This document shows, piece by piece, positions 1 to 10,571 of a stretch of DNA of 64,000 nucleotides. Origin of the DNA: Enterobacter sp. CC120223-11. GTDB taxonomy: Bacteria; Pseudomonadota; Gammaproteobacteria; Enterobacterales; Enterobacteriaceae. Where the stretch lies: positions 24,605-88,604 of the forward strand of contig NZ_OBEF01000019.1 of assembly GCF_900215375.1 (NCBI RefSeq), in the 5' to 3' direction. A program made the position numbers and the translations under genes. The notes under the pieces are model-generated. The model did no database searches, was not told the DNA's origin, and saw only the letters and a list, made by a program, of their open reading frames with translations. Each line of letters starts with the position of its first letter. The stretch's first letter is position 1.

Positions 1-1
1 G

Positions 2-1861
<1,860 letters not shown>

Positions 1862-2011
1862 CCCCTTGTGCTGCGAGGCAGATCGAAAAATTACGCTTCC
1901 GTCACAATTTTCATGAAATTTGTGTAACTCCCTCGTGTGACTCTCTGATACAAAAGAGAGAGTTGTCAGAGACAGCGGACGTCTCTGCCCCCGGCCCCGA
2001 GGAGAACCCAG
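1862..2011 (+). promoter_or_regulatory. cytR promoter and leader region
   Basis: The 150-base gap between priA and cytR contains a TCACA...TGTGT arrangement at about 1901-1925, which looks like the single CRP site known upstream of E. coli cytR. A likely -10 region follows near 1945-1955. In E. coli, CytR represses its own gene through CRP; here that is inferred from similarity only. A purine-rich ribosome-binding site (GAGGAGA, about 2000) precedes the GTG start of cytR. Confidence 0.4.
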
Positions 2012-3040
2012 GTGAAGTCCAATAAAGAGGTTATTGCAGCAACCATGAAGGATGTTGCAGAGAAAGCGAATGTCTCAACCGCAACGGTTTCCCGGGCGTT
2101 GATGAACCCCGATAAAGTCTCGCAGTCCACGCGCAACAAAGTAGAAAAGGCCGCACTGGAAGTGGGCTATTTTCCTCAGGCGCTGGGCCGCAACTCAAAG
2201 CGTAACGAGTCGAAAACCATTCTGGTGATTGTGCCGGACATCTGCGATCCCTTCTTTAGCGAAATCATCCGCGGCATTGAAGTCACCGCTGCTGAACAAG
2301 GCTATCTGGTGCTGATTGGCGACTGCGCTCATCAGAATCAGCAGGAAAAAACCTTCATCGATCTCATTATCACCAAACAAATCGACGGGATGCTGCTGCT
2401 GGGCTCACGCCTGCCGTTTGATGCCAGCATCGAGGAACAGCGCAACCTGCCGCCGATGGTGATGGCCAATGAGTTTGCGCCTGAGCTTGAGCTGCCAACG
2501 GTTCACATTGATAACCTGACCGCCGCCTTTAACGCCGTCAATTTCCTGCATGAGCTGGGTCATCAGCGCATCGGCTGCATCGCCGGGCCGGAAGAGATGC
2601 CGCTGTGTCACTATCGTTTACAGGGTTACGTTCAGGCACTCCGCCGCAGCGGGCTGGCCGTCGACCCGCATTACATCGCTCGCGGAAACTTTACCTACGA
2701 GGCCGGTGCTAACGCCCTCGAGCAGCTGCTGGCCCTGCCGGAGCCGCCAACCGCCGTGTTCTGTCACAGCGATATCATGGCGCTCGGCGCGCTATCTCTG
2801 GCGAAACGCCGTGGGCTGAAGGTGCCGGACGATCTGTCGATTATCGGCTTCGATAACATTTCTCTGTCTGAGTTCTGCGATCCGCCGCTCACCACGGTTT
2901 CTCAGCCGCGTTTTGCTATTGGCCGCGAGGCCATGCTGCTGTTGCTCGATCAGATCAGCGGTCAGAATGTCAGCAGCGGTTCCCGCCTGCTGGACTGCGA
3001 ACTCATTGTTCGCGGTAGTACCACAAAAAATAAGCCTTAA
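2012..3040 (+). CDS. cytR: CytR, LacI-family repressor of nucleoside uptake and catabolism
   Basis: CytR is the cytidine-responsive repressor that acts with CRP at deo, udp, cdd, tsx and nup promoters. The 342-residue product matches the family length (341 in E. coli). Residues 12-60 form the LacI helix-turn-helix (TMKDVAEKANVSTATVSRAL), followed by the type I periplasmic-binding-protein fold for the effector. The GTG start at 2012 is chosen because it follows a GAGGAGA ribosome-binding site and gives the family N-terminus; an internal ATG at codon 12 would cut into the sequence just before the HTH. It is followed by ftsN, as in E. coli. Confidence 0.97.
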   Translation: MKSNKEVIAATMKDVAEKANVSTATVSRALMNPDKVSQSTRNKVEKAALEVGYFPQALGRNSKRNESKTILVIVPDICDPFFSEIIRGIEVTAAEQGYLVLIGDCAHQNQQEKTFIDLIITKQIDGMLLLGSRLPFDASIEEQRNLPPMVMANEFAPELELPTVHIDNLTAAFNAVNFLHELGHQRIGCIAGPEEMPLCHYRLQGYVQALRRSGLAVDPHYIARGNFTYEAGANALEQLLALPEPPTAVFCHSDIMALGALSLAKRRGLKVPDDLSIIGFDNISLSEFCDPPLTTVSQPRFAIGREAMLLLLDQISGQNVSSGSRLLDCELIVRGSTTKNKP

Positions 3041-3133
3041 ACTAAACGGCTTTCGGACTTGCGGTTCTGGTCAAAGCCCCGCCGCTTAAGTAACATGGCG
3101 GGCTGACGAACGATTAAATACAGCGAAACGACA

Positions 3134-4138
3134 GTGGCACAACGAGATTATGTCAGCCGCAGCAAACCTGCTGCTTCGCGGCGAAAAAAGAGTCCATCTG
3201 GGAACTTACGGAAAAAGCAAAGTAGCCTTCCTGCTGTCTCACCAGCCATGGTCGCTATTGCTGCGGCTGTGCTGGTTGCCTTTATCGGTGGCCTGTACTT
3301 CATCACCCATCACAAAAAAGAAGAAGCTGAAGCCCTTCAGGGCCGTCAGGCGACGGGCAACGGCCTGCCGCCGAAGCCGGAAGAGCGCTGGCGCTACATC
3401 AAAGAATTGGAAAGCCGCCAGCCAGGCGTGCGTGCGCCAACGGAGCCTTCTGCGGGCGGTGAAGTAAAAAATGCCGAGCAGCTGACCGACGAACAGCGCC
3501 AGCTGCTGGCCCAGATGCAGGCCGATATGCGTCAACAGCCCACTCAGCTGACCGAAGTGCCGTGGAACGAGCAAACCCCAGCCCAGCGCCAGCAAACGCT
3601 GCAGCGCCAACGCCTCCAGCAGCAGGCACAGCAGCAGCAAACCCAACAGCAGTGGTCACAGACTCAGCCAGTGCAGGCTCCGCGCACGCAGACTCGCGCG
3701 GCAGAACAGCCGTATCAGGCTCCGCGCACGGTTCAGAGCCAGCCTGCGCAGCAGCCACGCCAGACTCAGCCGAAGCAAACAGCACAGCAGCCGTATCAGG
3801 ATCTGCTGCAAACGCCAACGCACACCACGGCGAGCCAGCCTAAAACACAGCAGGCTGCTCCAGTGACGCGTGAACCTGAGCCTGCAAAACAAACGGCCGA
3901 GAAGAAAGACGATCGCCGCTGGATGATCCAGTGCGGTTCGTTCAAAGGGGCCGATCAGGCCGAAACCGTTCGCGCCCAGCTGGCATTCGAAGGGTTCGAC
4001 TCTCGCATCACCACCAACAACGGCTGGAACCGCGTGGTCATTGGCCCACTGAAAGGTAAGGAAAATGCCGACGGCACGATCTCCCGCCTGAAGGTCGCCG
4101 GACACGCAAACTGCATTCGTCTCGCCGCCGGGGGTTGA
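3134..4138 (+). CDS. ftsN: Cell division protein FtsN
   Basis: FtsN is the late divisome protein that triggers septal peptidoglycan synthesis by FtsWI. The GTG-initiated product is 334 residues (319 in E. coli). It has a short basic cytoplasmic tail, one transmembrane segment at about residues 36-56 (VAIAAAVLVAFIGGLYF), the essential periplasmic segment around RWRYIKELE, a long Gln/Pro-rich linker and a C-terminal SPOR domain that binds denuded glycan (about 255-332, starting RWMIQCGSFKG). The linker is longer than in E. coli and repeats short units such as QAPRTQ and QPYQAPR. The stop codon lies inside the -35 element of the next operon, hslVU. Confidence 0.96.
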   Translation: MAQRDYVSRSKPAASRRKKSPSGNLRKKQSSLPAVSPAMVAIAAAVLVAFIGGLYFITHHKKEEAEALQGRQATGNGLPPKPEERWRYIKELESRQPGVRAPTEPSAGGEVKNAEQLTDEQRQLLAQMQADMRQQPTQLTEVPWNEQTPAQRQQTLQRQRLQQQAQQQQTQQQWSQTQPVQAPRTQTRAAEQPYQAPRTVQSQPAQQPRQTQPKQTAQQPYQDLLQTPTHTTASQPKTQQAAPVTREPEPAKQTAEKKDDRRWMIQCGSFKGADQAETVRAQLAFEGFDSRITTNNGWNRVVIGPLKGKENADGTISRLKVAGHANCIRLAAGG

Positions 4139-4161
4139 AACCCCCAAAATCCCCCCCACTT
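4135..4161 (+). promoter_or_regulatory. Sigma-32 promoter of hslVU
   Basis: TTGAAA at 4135-4140 and CCCCACTT at 4154-4161, 13 bases apart, fit the heat-shock sigma-32 consensus (CTTGAAA / CCCCATnT). The -35 element overlaps the ftsN stop codon (4136-4138). In E. coli, hslVU is a classic RpoH operon, which agrees with this reading. Confidence 0.75.
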
Positions 4162-4174
4162 ATAAATACATTCT

Positions 4175-4195
4175 GCCCCGTACGACGTGCGGGGC
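4175..4195 (+). other. Stem-loop in the hslVU 5' leader
   Basis: GCCCCG at 4175-4180 pairs with CGGGGC at 4190-4195, and the bases between also pair nearly completely around a central A. A leader stem-loop of this kind stabilises the E. coli hslVU mRNA. It lies 33 bases before the hslV start and has no T tract, so it is not a terminator. Confidence 0.6.
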
Positions 4196-4228
4196 CTGTA
4201 TTGTGCTTTACACCCAGGGGGTCCTCTC

Positions 4229-4759
4229 GTGACAACAATAGTTAGTGTTCGCCGTAACGGTCATGTCGTTATCGCCGGTGATGGCCAGGCTACGCTTGGT
4301 AACACCGTCATGAAAGGCAACGTGAAGAAAGTTCGCCGTTTATACAACGACAAAGTGATCGCCGGTTTTGCAGGCGGCACTGCGGATGCCTTCACGCTGT
4401 TTGAACTGTTCGAACGTAAGCTGGAAATGCATCAGGGCCATCTGGTGAAAGCGGCGGTGGAACTTGCCAAAGACTGGCGAACCGACCGCATGCTGCGCAA
4501 GCTCGAGGCGCTGCTGGCCGTTGCTGATGAAACAGCATCGCTCATCATTACCGGCAACGGCGACGTTGTTCAGCCAGAAAACGATTTGATTGCCATTGGC
4601 TCTGGCGGCCCGTATGCCCAGGCCGCAGCCCGTGCGCTGCTGGAAAATACCGAGCTCAGCGCTCGTGACATTGCGGAAAAAGCGTTGGGGATTGCGGGCG
4701 ATATCTGCATCTACACCAACCATTTCCACACTATCGAAGAATTACCTTCTAAAGCGTAA
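4229..4759 (+). CDS. hslV: HslV, proteolytic subunit of the HslUV (ClpQY) protease
   Basis: HslV forms the double-hexamer peptidase core of the ATP-dependent cytosolic HslUV protease, which degrades misfolded proteins and SulA. The product is 176 residues, exactly the E. coli length. The GTG start at 4229 is chosen because removal of Met exposes Thr, the N-terminal nucleophile of the family (mature [10 protein letters not shown]). An upstream start at 4187 would bury that threonine. The proteasome-like motifs GDGQATLG and [10 protein letters not shown] are present. hslU begins 9 bases downstream, and both are probably transcribed from the sigma-32 promoter at 4135-4161. Confidence 0.98.
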   Translation: MTTIVSVRRNGHVVIAGDGQATLGNTVMKGNVKKVRRLYNDKVIAGFAGGTADAFTLFELFERKLEMHQGHLVKAAVELAKDWRTDRMLRKLEALLAVADETASLIITGNGDVVQPENDLIAIGSGGPYAQAAARALLENTELSARDIAEKALGIAGDICIYTNHFHTIEELPSKA

Positions 4760-4768
4760 GGATCTCCC

Positions 4769-6103
4769 ATGTCTGAAATGACCCCACGCGAAATTGTCAG
4801 CGAACTCGACAAACACATTATTGGCCAGGACGCCGCCAAGCGTTCCGTGGCTATCGCCCTGCGTAACCGCTGGCGCCGCATGCAGCTCGACGAAGAGCTG
4901 CGCCATGAAGTGACCCCGAAAAACATTCTGATGATTGGCCCGACCGGCGTCGGTAAAACCGAAATCGCCCGTCGTCTGGCAAAACTCGCCAACGCGCCGT
5001 TCATCAAAGTTGAAGCGACTAAGTTCACCGAAGTGGGCTATGTTGGTAAAGAAGTGGACTCTATCATCCGCGATCTGACCGATGCTGCCGTCAAAATGGT
5101 GCGCATGCAGTCCATCGACAAAAACCGCTATCGCGCAGAAGAGATGGCGGAAGAACGCATTCTCGACGTGCTGATCCCACCCGCCAAAAACAACTGGGGT
5201 CAGTCTGAGCAGCCGCAGGAACCTTCCGCTGCGCGCCAGGCGTTCCGCAAAAAACTGCGTGAAGGCCAGCTTGACGATAAAGAAATCGAAATCGATCTCG
5301 CCGCCGCACCGATGAACGTCGAAATCATGACCCCGCCGGGCATGGAAGAGATGACCAGCCAGCTGCAGTCAATGTTCCAGAACCTGGGCGGCCAGAAGCA
5401 GAAGCCGCGCAAGGTGAAAATCAAAGACGCCATGAAGCTGCTGATTGAAGAAGAAGCGGCGAAGTTGGTGAACCCGGAAGAGCTGAAGCAGGCGGCAATT
5501 GATGCCGTTGAACAGCACGGCATCGTGTTCATCGATGAAATCGATAAAATCTGTAAGCGCGGCGGCAACTCCTCCGGACCGGATGTCTCCCGCGAAGGCG
5601 TTCAGCGCGACCTGCTGCCGCTGGTTGAAGGCTGCACCGTCTCCACCAAGCACGGCATGGTCAAAACCGACCACATCCTGTTTATCGCCTCTGGCGCTTT
5701 CCAGGTGGCAAGCCCGTCCGATCTGATCCCGGAGCTGCAGGGTCGTCTGCCGATTCGCGTTGAGCTGAAAGCGCTGACCACCCACGATTTCGAGCGCATC
5801 CTGACCGAGCCAAATGCGTCCGTAACCGTGCAGTACAAAGCGCTGATGGGCACCGAAGGGGTGAACATCGAGTTCACCGAAGACGGCATTAAACGCATTG
5901 CCGAAGCGGCCTGGCAGGTCAACGAAACCACCGAGAATATCGGTGCCCGCCGCCTGCACACCGTACTGGAACGCCTGATGGAAGACATTTCCTACGACGC
6001 CAGCGAGCGTCAGGGCGAATCCTTCACCATTGATGCAGAATATGTGAGCAAACATCTGGATGCGTTAGTGGCAGATGAAGATCTGAGCCGTTTTATCCTA
6101 TAA
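4769..6103 (+). CDS. hslU: HslU, ATPase subunit of the HslUV protease
   Basis: HslU is the AAA+ unfoldase that docks on HslV and feeds substrates to it. The product is 444 residues (443 in E. coli); the extra residue falls in a GGNSSG loop after the Walker B segment. Visible are Walker A (GPTGVGKTE, about residues 57-65), the pore-loop GYVG, the intermediate I-domain (about 110-240), Walker B (IVFIDEIDK) and the conserved C-terminal tail LSRFIL that inserts into HslV. A strong intrinsic terminator follows at 6133-6158, ending the two-gene operon. Confidence 0.98.
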   Translation: MSEMTPREIVSELDKHIIGQDAAKRSVAIALRNRWRRMQLDEELRHEVTPKNILMIGPTGVGKTEIARRLAKLANAPFIKVEATKFTEVGYVGKEVDSIIRDLTDAAVKMVRMQSIDKNRYRAEEMAEERILDVLIPPAKNNWGQSEQPQEPSAARQAFRKKLREGQLDDKEIEIDLAAAPMNVEIMTPPGMEEMTSQLQSMFQNLGGQKQKPRKVKIKDAMKLLIEEEAAKLVNPEELKQAAIDAVEQHGIVFIDEIDKICKRGGNSSGPDVSREGVQRDLLPLVEGCTVSTKHGMVKTDHILFIASGAFQVASPSDLIPELQGRLPIRVELKALTTHDFERILTEPNASVTVQYKALMGTEGVNIEFTEDGIKRIAEAAWQVNETTENIGARRLHTVLERLMEDISYDASERQGESFTIDAEYVSKHLDALVADEDLSRFIL

Positions 6104-6132
6104 TCGCGGTAACTGCATTTTCATCACTGTTG

Positions 6133-6158
6133 ATGGGGGCTCTGGCCCCCATTTTTAT
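6133..6158 (+). terminator. Intrinsic terminator after hslVU
   Basis: ATGGGGGC (6133-6140) pairs with GCCCCCAT (6145-6152) across a TCTG loop and is followed by a T-rich tail. It stands between the hslU stop and the menA start. Confidence 0.85.
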
Positions 6159-6169
6159 TGGCCGGAATA

Positions 6170-7096
6170 ATGACTGAACAATCTCTGAGTCGTACCCAGG
6201 CATGGCTGGAAAGCCTGCGCCCGAAAACATTACCGCTGGCGTTTGCCGCCATTGTCGTCGGCACGACGCTTGCCTGGTGGCAGGGCCATTTCAATTCACT
6301 GGTCGCGCTGCTGGCGCTGATCACCGCCGGGCTGCTGCAAATTCTGTCGAACCTGGCAAATGACTATGGCGATGCGGTGAAGGGCAGCGATAAGCCAGAC
6401 CGTATTGGGCCGCTGCGCGGCATGCAGAAAGGGGTGATCACCAAAGAGCAGATGAAGCGGGCGCTGATTATCACCGTGGCGCTGATTTGCCTTTCGGGTA
6501 TTGCGCTGCTGGTCGCTTCGTACCAGACGATGCAGGATTTCATCGGTTTCCTGGTGCTCGGAGGGGTGTCGATCATTGCCGCCATCACCTATACCGTCGG
6601 CACGCGCCCCTACGGCTACATCGGGCTCGGCGATATTTCCGTCCTGATGTTCTTTGGCTGGCTCAGCGTGATGGGCAGCTGGTACCTCCAGGCTCATACG
6701 CTTGAGATTGTCACCTTCCTGCCGGCCACCGCCTGCGGACTGCTGGCCACTGCCGTACTGAACATCAACAACCTGCGCGATATCAACAGCGACAGTGAGA
6801 ACGGAAAAAACACGCTTGCCGTGCGCCTGGGGCCAGTGAACGCTCGCCGCTATCACACTGTGCTGCTGCTGGGCGCGCCGCTGTGCCTGGCGCTGTTTAA
6901 CCTGCTGGCGCTGCACAGCCTGTGGGGCTGGCTGTTTATTCTCGCCCTGCCGCTGTTGGTCAAACAGGCTCGCTTTGTGCTGAGCCATCACGACCCGGTG
7001 GATATGCGTCCGATGCTGGAACGCACAGTTAAAGCCGCATTACTGACTAACCTGCTGTTTGTTTTGGGAATAATCCTGAGCCGTTCGTTCGCTTAA
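6170..7096 (+). CDS. menA: MenA, 1,4-dihydroxy-2-naphthoate octaprenyltransferase
   Basis: MenA is the inner-membrane UbiA-family prenyltransferase that attaches the octaprenyl chain to dihydroxynaphthoate, making demethylmenaquinone for anaerobic respiration. The product is 308 residues, as in E. coli, when started at the ATG at 6170; an upstream TTG at 6158 lies in the preceding terminator tail and was rejected. The first Asp-rich motif (NDYGDAVKGSDKPDR) and the second (NNLRDINSDSENGK) that bind the prenyl diphosphate through magnesium are intact, and about eight hydrophobic helices are evident. rraA follows, as in E. coli. Menaquinone is one acceptor for the formate dehydrogenase encoded further right. 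Confidence 0.97.
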   Translation: MTEQSLSRTQAWLESLRPKTLPLAFAAIVVGTTLAWWQGHFNSLVALLALITAGLLQILSNLANDYGDAVKGSDKPDRIGPLRGMQKGVITKEQMKRALIITVALICLSGIALLVASYQTMQDFIGFLVLGGVSIIAAITYTVGTRPYGYIGLGDISVLMFFGWLSVMGSWYLQAHTLEIVTFLPATACGLLATAVLNINNLRDINSDSENGKNTLAVRLGPVNARRYHTVLLLGAPLCLALFNLLALHSLWGWLFILALPLLVKQARFVLSHHDPVDMRPMLERTVKAALLTNLLFVLGIILSRSFA

Positions 7097-7126
7097 CTGA
7101 CAAATATCAATTAACAATTGATGATT

Positions 7127-7156
7127 TTGCCAACAATGCGATTCGCGCGATATACT
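7127..7156 (+). promoter_or_regulatory. Sigma-70-type promoter of rraA
   Basis: TTGCCA at 7127-7132 and TATACT at 7151-7156 with an 18-base spacer lie 33 bases before the rraA start codon. Confidence 0.55.
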
Positions 7157-7188
7157 GAAAACACTCACAGCTTCTGAACGTTAAGCCT

Positions 7189-7674
7189 ATGAAATACGAT
7201 ACATCCGAGCTTTGCGACATCTACCAGGAAGATGTCAATGTCGTTGAACCGCTGTTCTCCAACTTTGGGGGACGGTCGTCGTTTGGTGGACAAATCATCA
7301 CGGTGAAGTGTTTCGAGGATAACGGGCTTCTGTACGATATGCTCGAACAGAACGGCCGTGGCCGCATCTTGTTGGTGGACGGTGGCGGCTCAGTGCGTCG
7401 GGCACTGGTTGATGCCGACCTCGCGCGTCTGGCCGTGCAAAACGAGTGGGAAGGCATGGTGGTTTACGGTGCCGTCCGTCAGGTCGATGACCTGGAGGAG
7501 CTGGACATCGGCATTCAGGCGATGGCCGCCATTCCAGTGGGTGCCGCAGGAGAAGGCGTTGGTGAAAGCGACGTGCGCGTGAACTTCGGCGGCGTGACCT
7601 TCTTCTCGGGCGACCATCTCTATGCCGACAACACCGGCATCATCCTGTCGGAAGACGCACTCGATATTGAGTAA
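7189..7674 (+). CDS. rraA: RraA, regulator of RNase E activity
   Basis: RraA is a trimeric protein that binds the C-terminal scaffold of RNase E and lowers mRNA turnover. The product is 161 residues, the usual length. The sequence [13 protein letters not shown], the [10 protein letters not shown] segment and the core [13 protein letters not shown] match the family throughout. In E. coli zapB and glpFKX come next; here a terminator and then a convergent DUF1993 gene follow instead, so this gene marks the left edge of a synteny break. Confidence 0.97.
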   Translation: MKYDTSELCDIYQEDVNVVEPLFSNFGGRSSFGGQIITVKCFEDNGLLYDMLEQNGRGRILLVDGGGSVRRALVDADLARLAVQNEWEGMVVYGAVRQVDDLEELDIGIQAMAAIPVGAAGEGVGESDVRVNFGGVTFFSGDHLYADNTGIILSEDALDIE

Positions 7675-7689
7675 ACGCTTCTTCTGTAA

Positions 7690-7719
7690 AAAGGCCTTCT
7701 CAGCGAGAAGGCCTTTTTG
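7690..7719 (+). terminator. Terminator between rraA and the convergent DUF1993 gene
   Basis: AAAGGCCTTCTC (7690-7701) pairs with GAGAAGGCCTTT around an AGC loop and is followed by T residues. The A run on the other side means it can also serve the convergent gene on the minus strand. Confidence 0.85.
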
Positions 7720-7720
7720 T

Positions 7721-8224
7721 TTACTGAATCTTACCTAAAAAATCGCGCTTGCCGAGCGGCACACCCGCCTGACGTAGAATGCCGTAGGCCGTGGTGGTAT
7801 GGAAAAAGAAGTTCGGCAGGGCGAACTGCCAGACGTAGCTGCGGGCGGTGAAATGCAGCTGATGCTCGCGGGCCTGAACCAGGATCGCACGCTCGTCGTC
7901 CCCTGCCAGCTGCTCGTCGCTGACGCTTTTCATATAGGCCACGGTCGCAGCAATGCGTGCCTGAAGCTCTGCAAACGTCGCTTCGTCATCTTCCATCACC
8001 GGCGCGTCGACATCCGCCAGGCGCGCTACCGCACGCTTAGCCATGTCGCAGGCAACCTGAACCTGACGCTTCAGCGGGAACATATCCTCCGCAAGCTTCG
8101 CTTCCAGCAGCGTGGCTTCCTGAACGCCCTGCTCTTTTGCCCAGGCCGCACTCTTTGCCAGAACGGCATCCAGGCTCACCAGCCCGTGAATAAACTGCGC
8201 TTTCGTTTCGCTATACAGTGACAT
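7721..8224 (-). CDS. DUF1993 family protein of unknown function
   Basis: The product is 167 residues starting MSLYSETKAQF at the ATG at 8224. The open frame extends further upstream to 8362, but that stretch runs through the pfkA terminator, so the internal ATG is preferred. The sequence resembles the DUF1993 family of small, mostly helical proteins thought to share the DinB-like four-helix fold; no enzymatic role is established. It is not secreted and has no membrane segment. E. coli K-12 has no gene here. It sits exactly at the junction where the zapB-to-sbp block would be expected and may have arrived with that rearrangement. The family call is from remembered sequence character, so moderately sure. 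Confidence 0.75.
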   Translation of the reverse strand: MSLYSETKAQFIHGLVSLDAVLAKSAAWAKEQGVQEATLLEAKLAEDMFPLKRQVQVACDMAKRAVARLADVDAPVMEDDEATFAELQARIAATVAYMKSVSDEQLAGDDERAILVQAREHQLHFTARSYVWQFALPNFFFHTTTAYGILRQAGVPLGKRDFLGKIQ

Positions 8225-8321
8225 TTTCAGCTTCCTTAAAAGTGATAAACCCGTCGAGAATAAACTCAGGGCATAACGAAGAGTAGCGCGAAATGTGCGC
8301 CAAAGCGTCGGGCCTGAGATA

Positions 8322-8355
8322 TAAAAAAATCCGTAGCCCCGAAGGGTTACGGATT
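8322..8355 (-). terminator. Intrinsic terminator of pfkA
   Basis: On the minus strand AATCCGTAACCC pairs with GGGGCTACGGATT and is followed by a T tract (plus-strand A run at 8323-8329). It lies 28 bases beyond the pfkA stop. Confidence 0.85.
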
Positions 8356-8382
8356 CTGACAAAGCACGTTTGCGGATGGCGA

Positions 8383-9345
8383 TCAGTACAGCTTTTTCGC
8401 GCAGTCCAGCAGATCGTCTTTGAACGGACGCTTCATGTTTTCAATGGCGTCGATGATGTCGTGGTGAACCAGTTTTTCGTTCTGGATACCCACGCAGCGA
8501 CCGCCGAAGCCTTCCAGCAGCACTTCAATCGCATAGGCGCCCATGCGGGAAGCGAGGATACGGTCGTAAGGCACCGGAGAACCGCCGCGCTGGATGTGGC
8601 CCAGGACGGTCGCGCGGGTTTCACGCTTGGTTTCGGTTTCGATGAACTTCGCCAGCTCGTCCACGTCGCACATGTGCTCAGTGATAGCCACGATGGCGTG
8701 TTTCTTGCCCTTCGCGATACCGGCTTTGATCTCTGCAACCAGATCGTCACGGTTAAATTCAACTTCCGGCACCACCACAAACTCACAGCCGCCCGCGATG
8801 GCTGCCGCCAGGGTCAGGTCGCCGCAGTAACGGCCCATCACTTCAACGATGGAGATACGCTGGTGAGAAGAGGAGGTGTCACGCAGGCGGTCGATGGCTT
8901 CCACGACGGTACCCAGCGCGGTGAAGTAACCGATAGTGTAGTCAGTGCCTTTGATATCGTTGTCGATGGTGCCCGGCAGGCCCACGCACGGGAAGCCCAT
9001 TTCAGTCAGGCGTTTTGCACCCATGTAGGAGCCGTCACCGCCGATAACAACCAGCGCATCCAGGCCGCGTTTTTTCATGTTCTCGATAGCCACGGCACGG
9101 ATGTGCTCTTCGCGGAATTCCGGGAAACGCGCAGACCCCAGGAAGGTGCCGCCGCGGTTAATCATATCGGACACGCTGTAACGGTCGAGCTGAACCATGC
9201 GGTCTTCGTACAGACCCAGGTAGCCATCATAAATACCCATTACTTCCAGACCTTCCGTCAGCGCGGCACGTACCACGCCACGGATGGCTGCGTTCATGCC
9301 CGGCGCATCACCGCCGCTTGTCAACACACCGATTTTCTTAATCAT
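8383..9345 (-). CDS. pfkA: 6-phosphofructokinase I
   Basis: PfkA phosphorylates fructose 6-phosphate with ATP, the committed step of glycolysis; it is activated by ADP and inhibited by PEP. The product is 320 residues, the E. coli length. The ATP-binding start [15 protein letters not shown], the catalytic [11 protein letters not shown] segment with the proton-accepting Asp, MGRYCGDL and the [14 protein letters not shown] region are intact. In E. coli it is flanked by sbp and fieF; here the fieF side is conserved but the sbp side is replaced by the DUF1993 gene. A Cra-like palindrome lies upstream. Confidence 0.98.
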   Translation of the reverse strand: MIKKIGVLTSGGDAPGMNAAIRGVVRAALTEGLEVMGIYDGYLGLYEDRMVQLDRYSVSDMINRGGTFLGSARFPEFREEHIRAVAIENMKKRGLDALVVIGGDGSYMGAKRLTEMGFPCVGLPGTIDNDIKGTDYTIGYFTALGTVVEAIDRLRDTSSSHQRISIVEVMGRYCGDLTLAAAIAGGCEFVVVPEVEFNRDDLVAEIKAGIAKGKKHAIVAITEHMCDVDELAKFIETETKRETRATVLGHIQRGGSPVPYDRILASRMGAYAIEVLLEGFGGRCVGIQNEKLVHHDIIDAIENMKRPFKDDLLDCAKKLY

Positions 9346-9451
9346 GACTACCTCTGAACTTAGGAATGCTAAAAATTATTCTGTTGCCCGAAGCGCCCCC
9401 ACATCACGGGAGAGATCGACTCTATGAGTGATAGTATATCAGGCGCTTCGT

Positions 9452-9467
9452 GCTGAATTGATTCAGG
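9452..9467 (-). promoter_or_regulatory. Cra (FruR)-like operator upstream of pfkA
   Basis: CTGAATTGATTCAG at 9453-9466 is a perfect inverted repeat resembling the Cra consensus (TGAAACGTTTCA class). E. coli pfkA is repressed by Cra. The site lies about 110 bases before the start codon. This is an assignment from pattern and gene identity. Confidence 0.5.
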
Positions 9468-9522
9468 TCAGACCAAATGGCGGTAATTTGGGCAAATAAT
9501 GCCGATCTGTCCCACATTTTTA

Positions 9523-10434
9523 CTACGAATTGCGAAAGTCCAAAAAGCCCTGTCGTCCCAAAGGAACCACCGAGCACGGATCCTGATGAATGATGACATC
9601 CGAACCCGGAAAACGAAGCAAAATAGCCTGCTCCACCTGCTCAGCCACTAAATGCGCCTGAACCAAGGGTAGATTGTCTTCCATTTCTAAATGAATCTGA
9701 ATAAAGCGGGTCGGCCCTGACTGCCGCGTTCGAAGGTCATGCGCACCGCTGACGCCCGGCCAGGCGCTCACGATGTTAATAATTTCTTGTCGTTCCTCAT
9801 CGGGCAGCGCTCTGTCGAGCAGCGACTGAACGGCTTCGTACCCCATGCGTAACGCACTATATAAAATATAGATGCCAATCCCCAATGCAAACAACGCATC
9901 TGCGCGATGCCAGCCGTACCAGGCGAGCGCCAGCGCCACCAGAATGGCTCCGTTCATCATAACATCAGACTGATAATGAAGCATATCCGCACGCACCGCC
10001 TGGCTTTGGGTCTTACGCACCACCCAGCGCTGGAAGGTCACCAGTATCAGAGTGCTGATGAGCGCAATTACCGTGACGATCATGCCGACGCCTGGCTCAT
10101 GCATGGGCTCAGGCTTAATCAAACTCTGAATGCCGGTTAAAAACAGGAACAGAGCGGAGCCCGAAATAAACATGCTTTGGGCAAGTGCCGCCAGCGATTC
10201 CGCTTTGCCGTGCCCGAACGTATGTTCTTCATCGGCAGGTTGCAGAGAATAGCGCACCACCAGCAGGTTGGTCAGCGAGGCGGCAATATCCACCAGCGAA
10301 TCCACCAGTGCGGCCAGAATACTGACAGAACCGGTGTACCACCACGCGAAAATCTTGATCAAAAGTAACGCAGACGCCATCACCGTTGCCGCAATCGCCG
10401 CCCGGCTGACCAGTCGGCCATAGGTTTGATTCAT
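9523..10434 (-). CDS. fieF: FieF, ferrous iron/zinc efflux transporter (cation diffusion facilitator)
   Basis: FieF (YiiP) is an inner-membrane Zn/Fe:proton antiporter that exports excess divalent metal. The start at the ATG at 10434 gives 303 residues (300 in E. coli); four earlier codons with a weaker start were excluded. The transmembrane metal site Asp pairs are visible in [12 protein letters not shown] and [11 protein letters not shown], and the family DLRTRQSG plus cytoplasmic domain ([14 protein letters not shown]) follow. The C-terminus differs slightly from E. coli. The fieF-cpxP arrangement is as in E. coli. Confidence 0.97.
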   Translation of the reverse strand: MNQTYGRLVSRAAIAATVMASALLLIKIFAWWYTGSVSILAALVDSLVDIAASLTNLLVVRYSLQPADEEHTFGHGKAESLAALAQSMFISGSALFLFLTGIQSLIKPEPMHEPGVGMIVTVIALISTLILVTFQRWVVRKTQSQAVRADMLHYQSDVMMNGAILVALALAWYGWHRADALFALGIGIYILYSALRMGYEAVQSLLDRALPDEERQEIINIVSAWPGVSGAHDLRTRQSGPTRFIQIHLEMEDNLPLVQAHLVAEQVEQAILLRFPGSDVIIHQDPCSVVPLGRQGFLDFRNS

Positions 10435-10504
10435 AAACACTCCCACTCTTATCTGCGGGTAGTATAGCGGAATGTGTCAGAAGTCAGTGGCTGGAAAAAA
10501 GGGC

Positions 10505-10562
10505 AAAAAAAACCCCCTCATCATGAGGGGGAAGACAGGGATGGTGTCTATGGCAAGGAAAA
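10505..10562 (-). ncRNA. cpxQ: CpxQ sRNA from the cpxP 3' UTR
   Basis: The minus strand from 10562 begins TTTTCCTTGCC, continues through the seed-bearing ATAGACACCATCCCTG segment and ends in a CCCCCTCAT/ATGAGGGGG hairpin with a T tract. This matches the known 58-nt CpxQ released from cpxP mRNA by RNase E. CpxQ is an Hfq-dependent repressor of inner-membrane-stress targets, including cpxP-neighbourhood envelope genes and nhaB in Salmonella. The cut site (10562/10563) lies 9 bases beyond the cpxP stop codon. The hairpin is also the cpxP transcription terminator. Confidence 0.9.
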
Positions 10563-10571
10563 CAGGGTTTG

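Noticed and set aside
8293..9357. A 354-codon plus-strand frame opposite pfkA
   Set aside because: pfkA on the minus strand is full length with all active-site motifs; the plus frame crosses its terminator and start.
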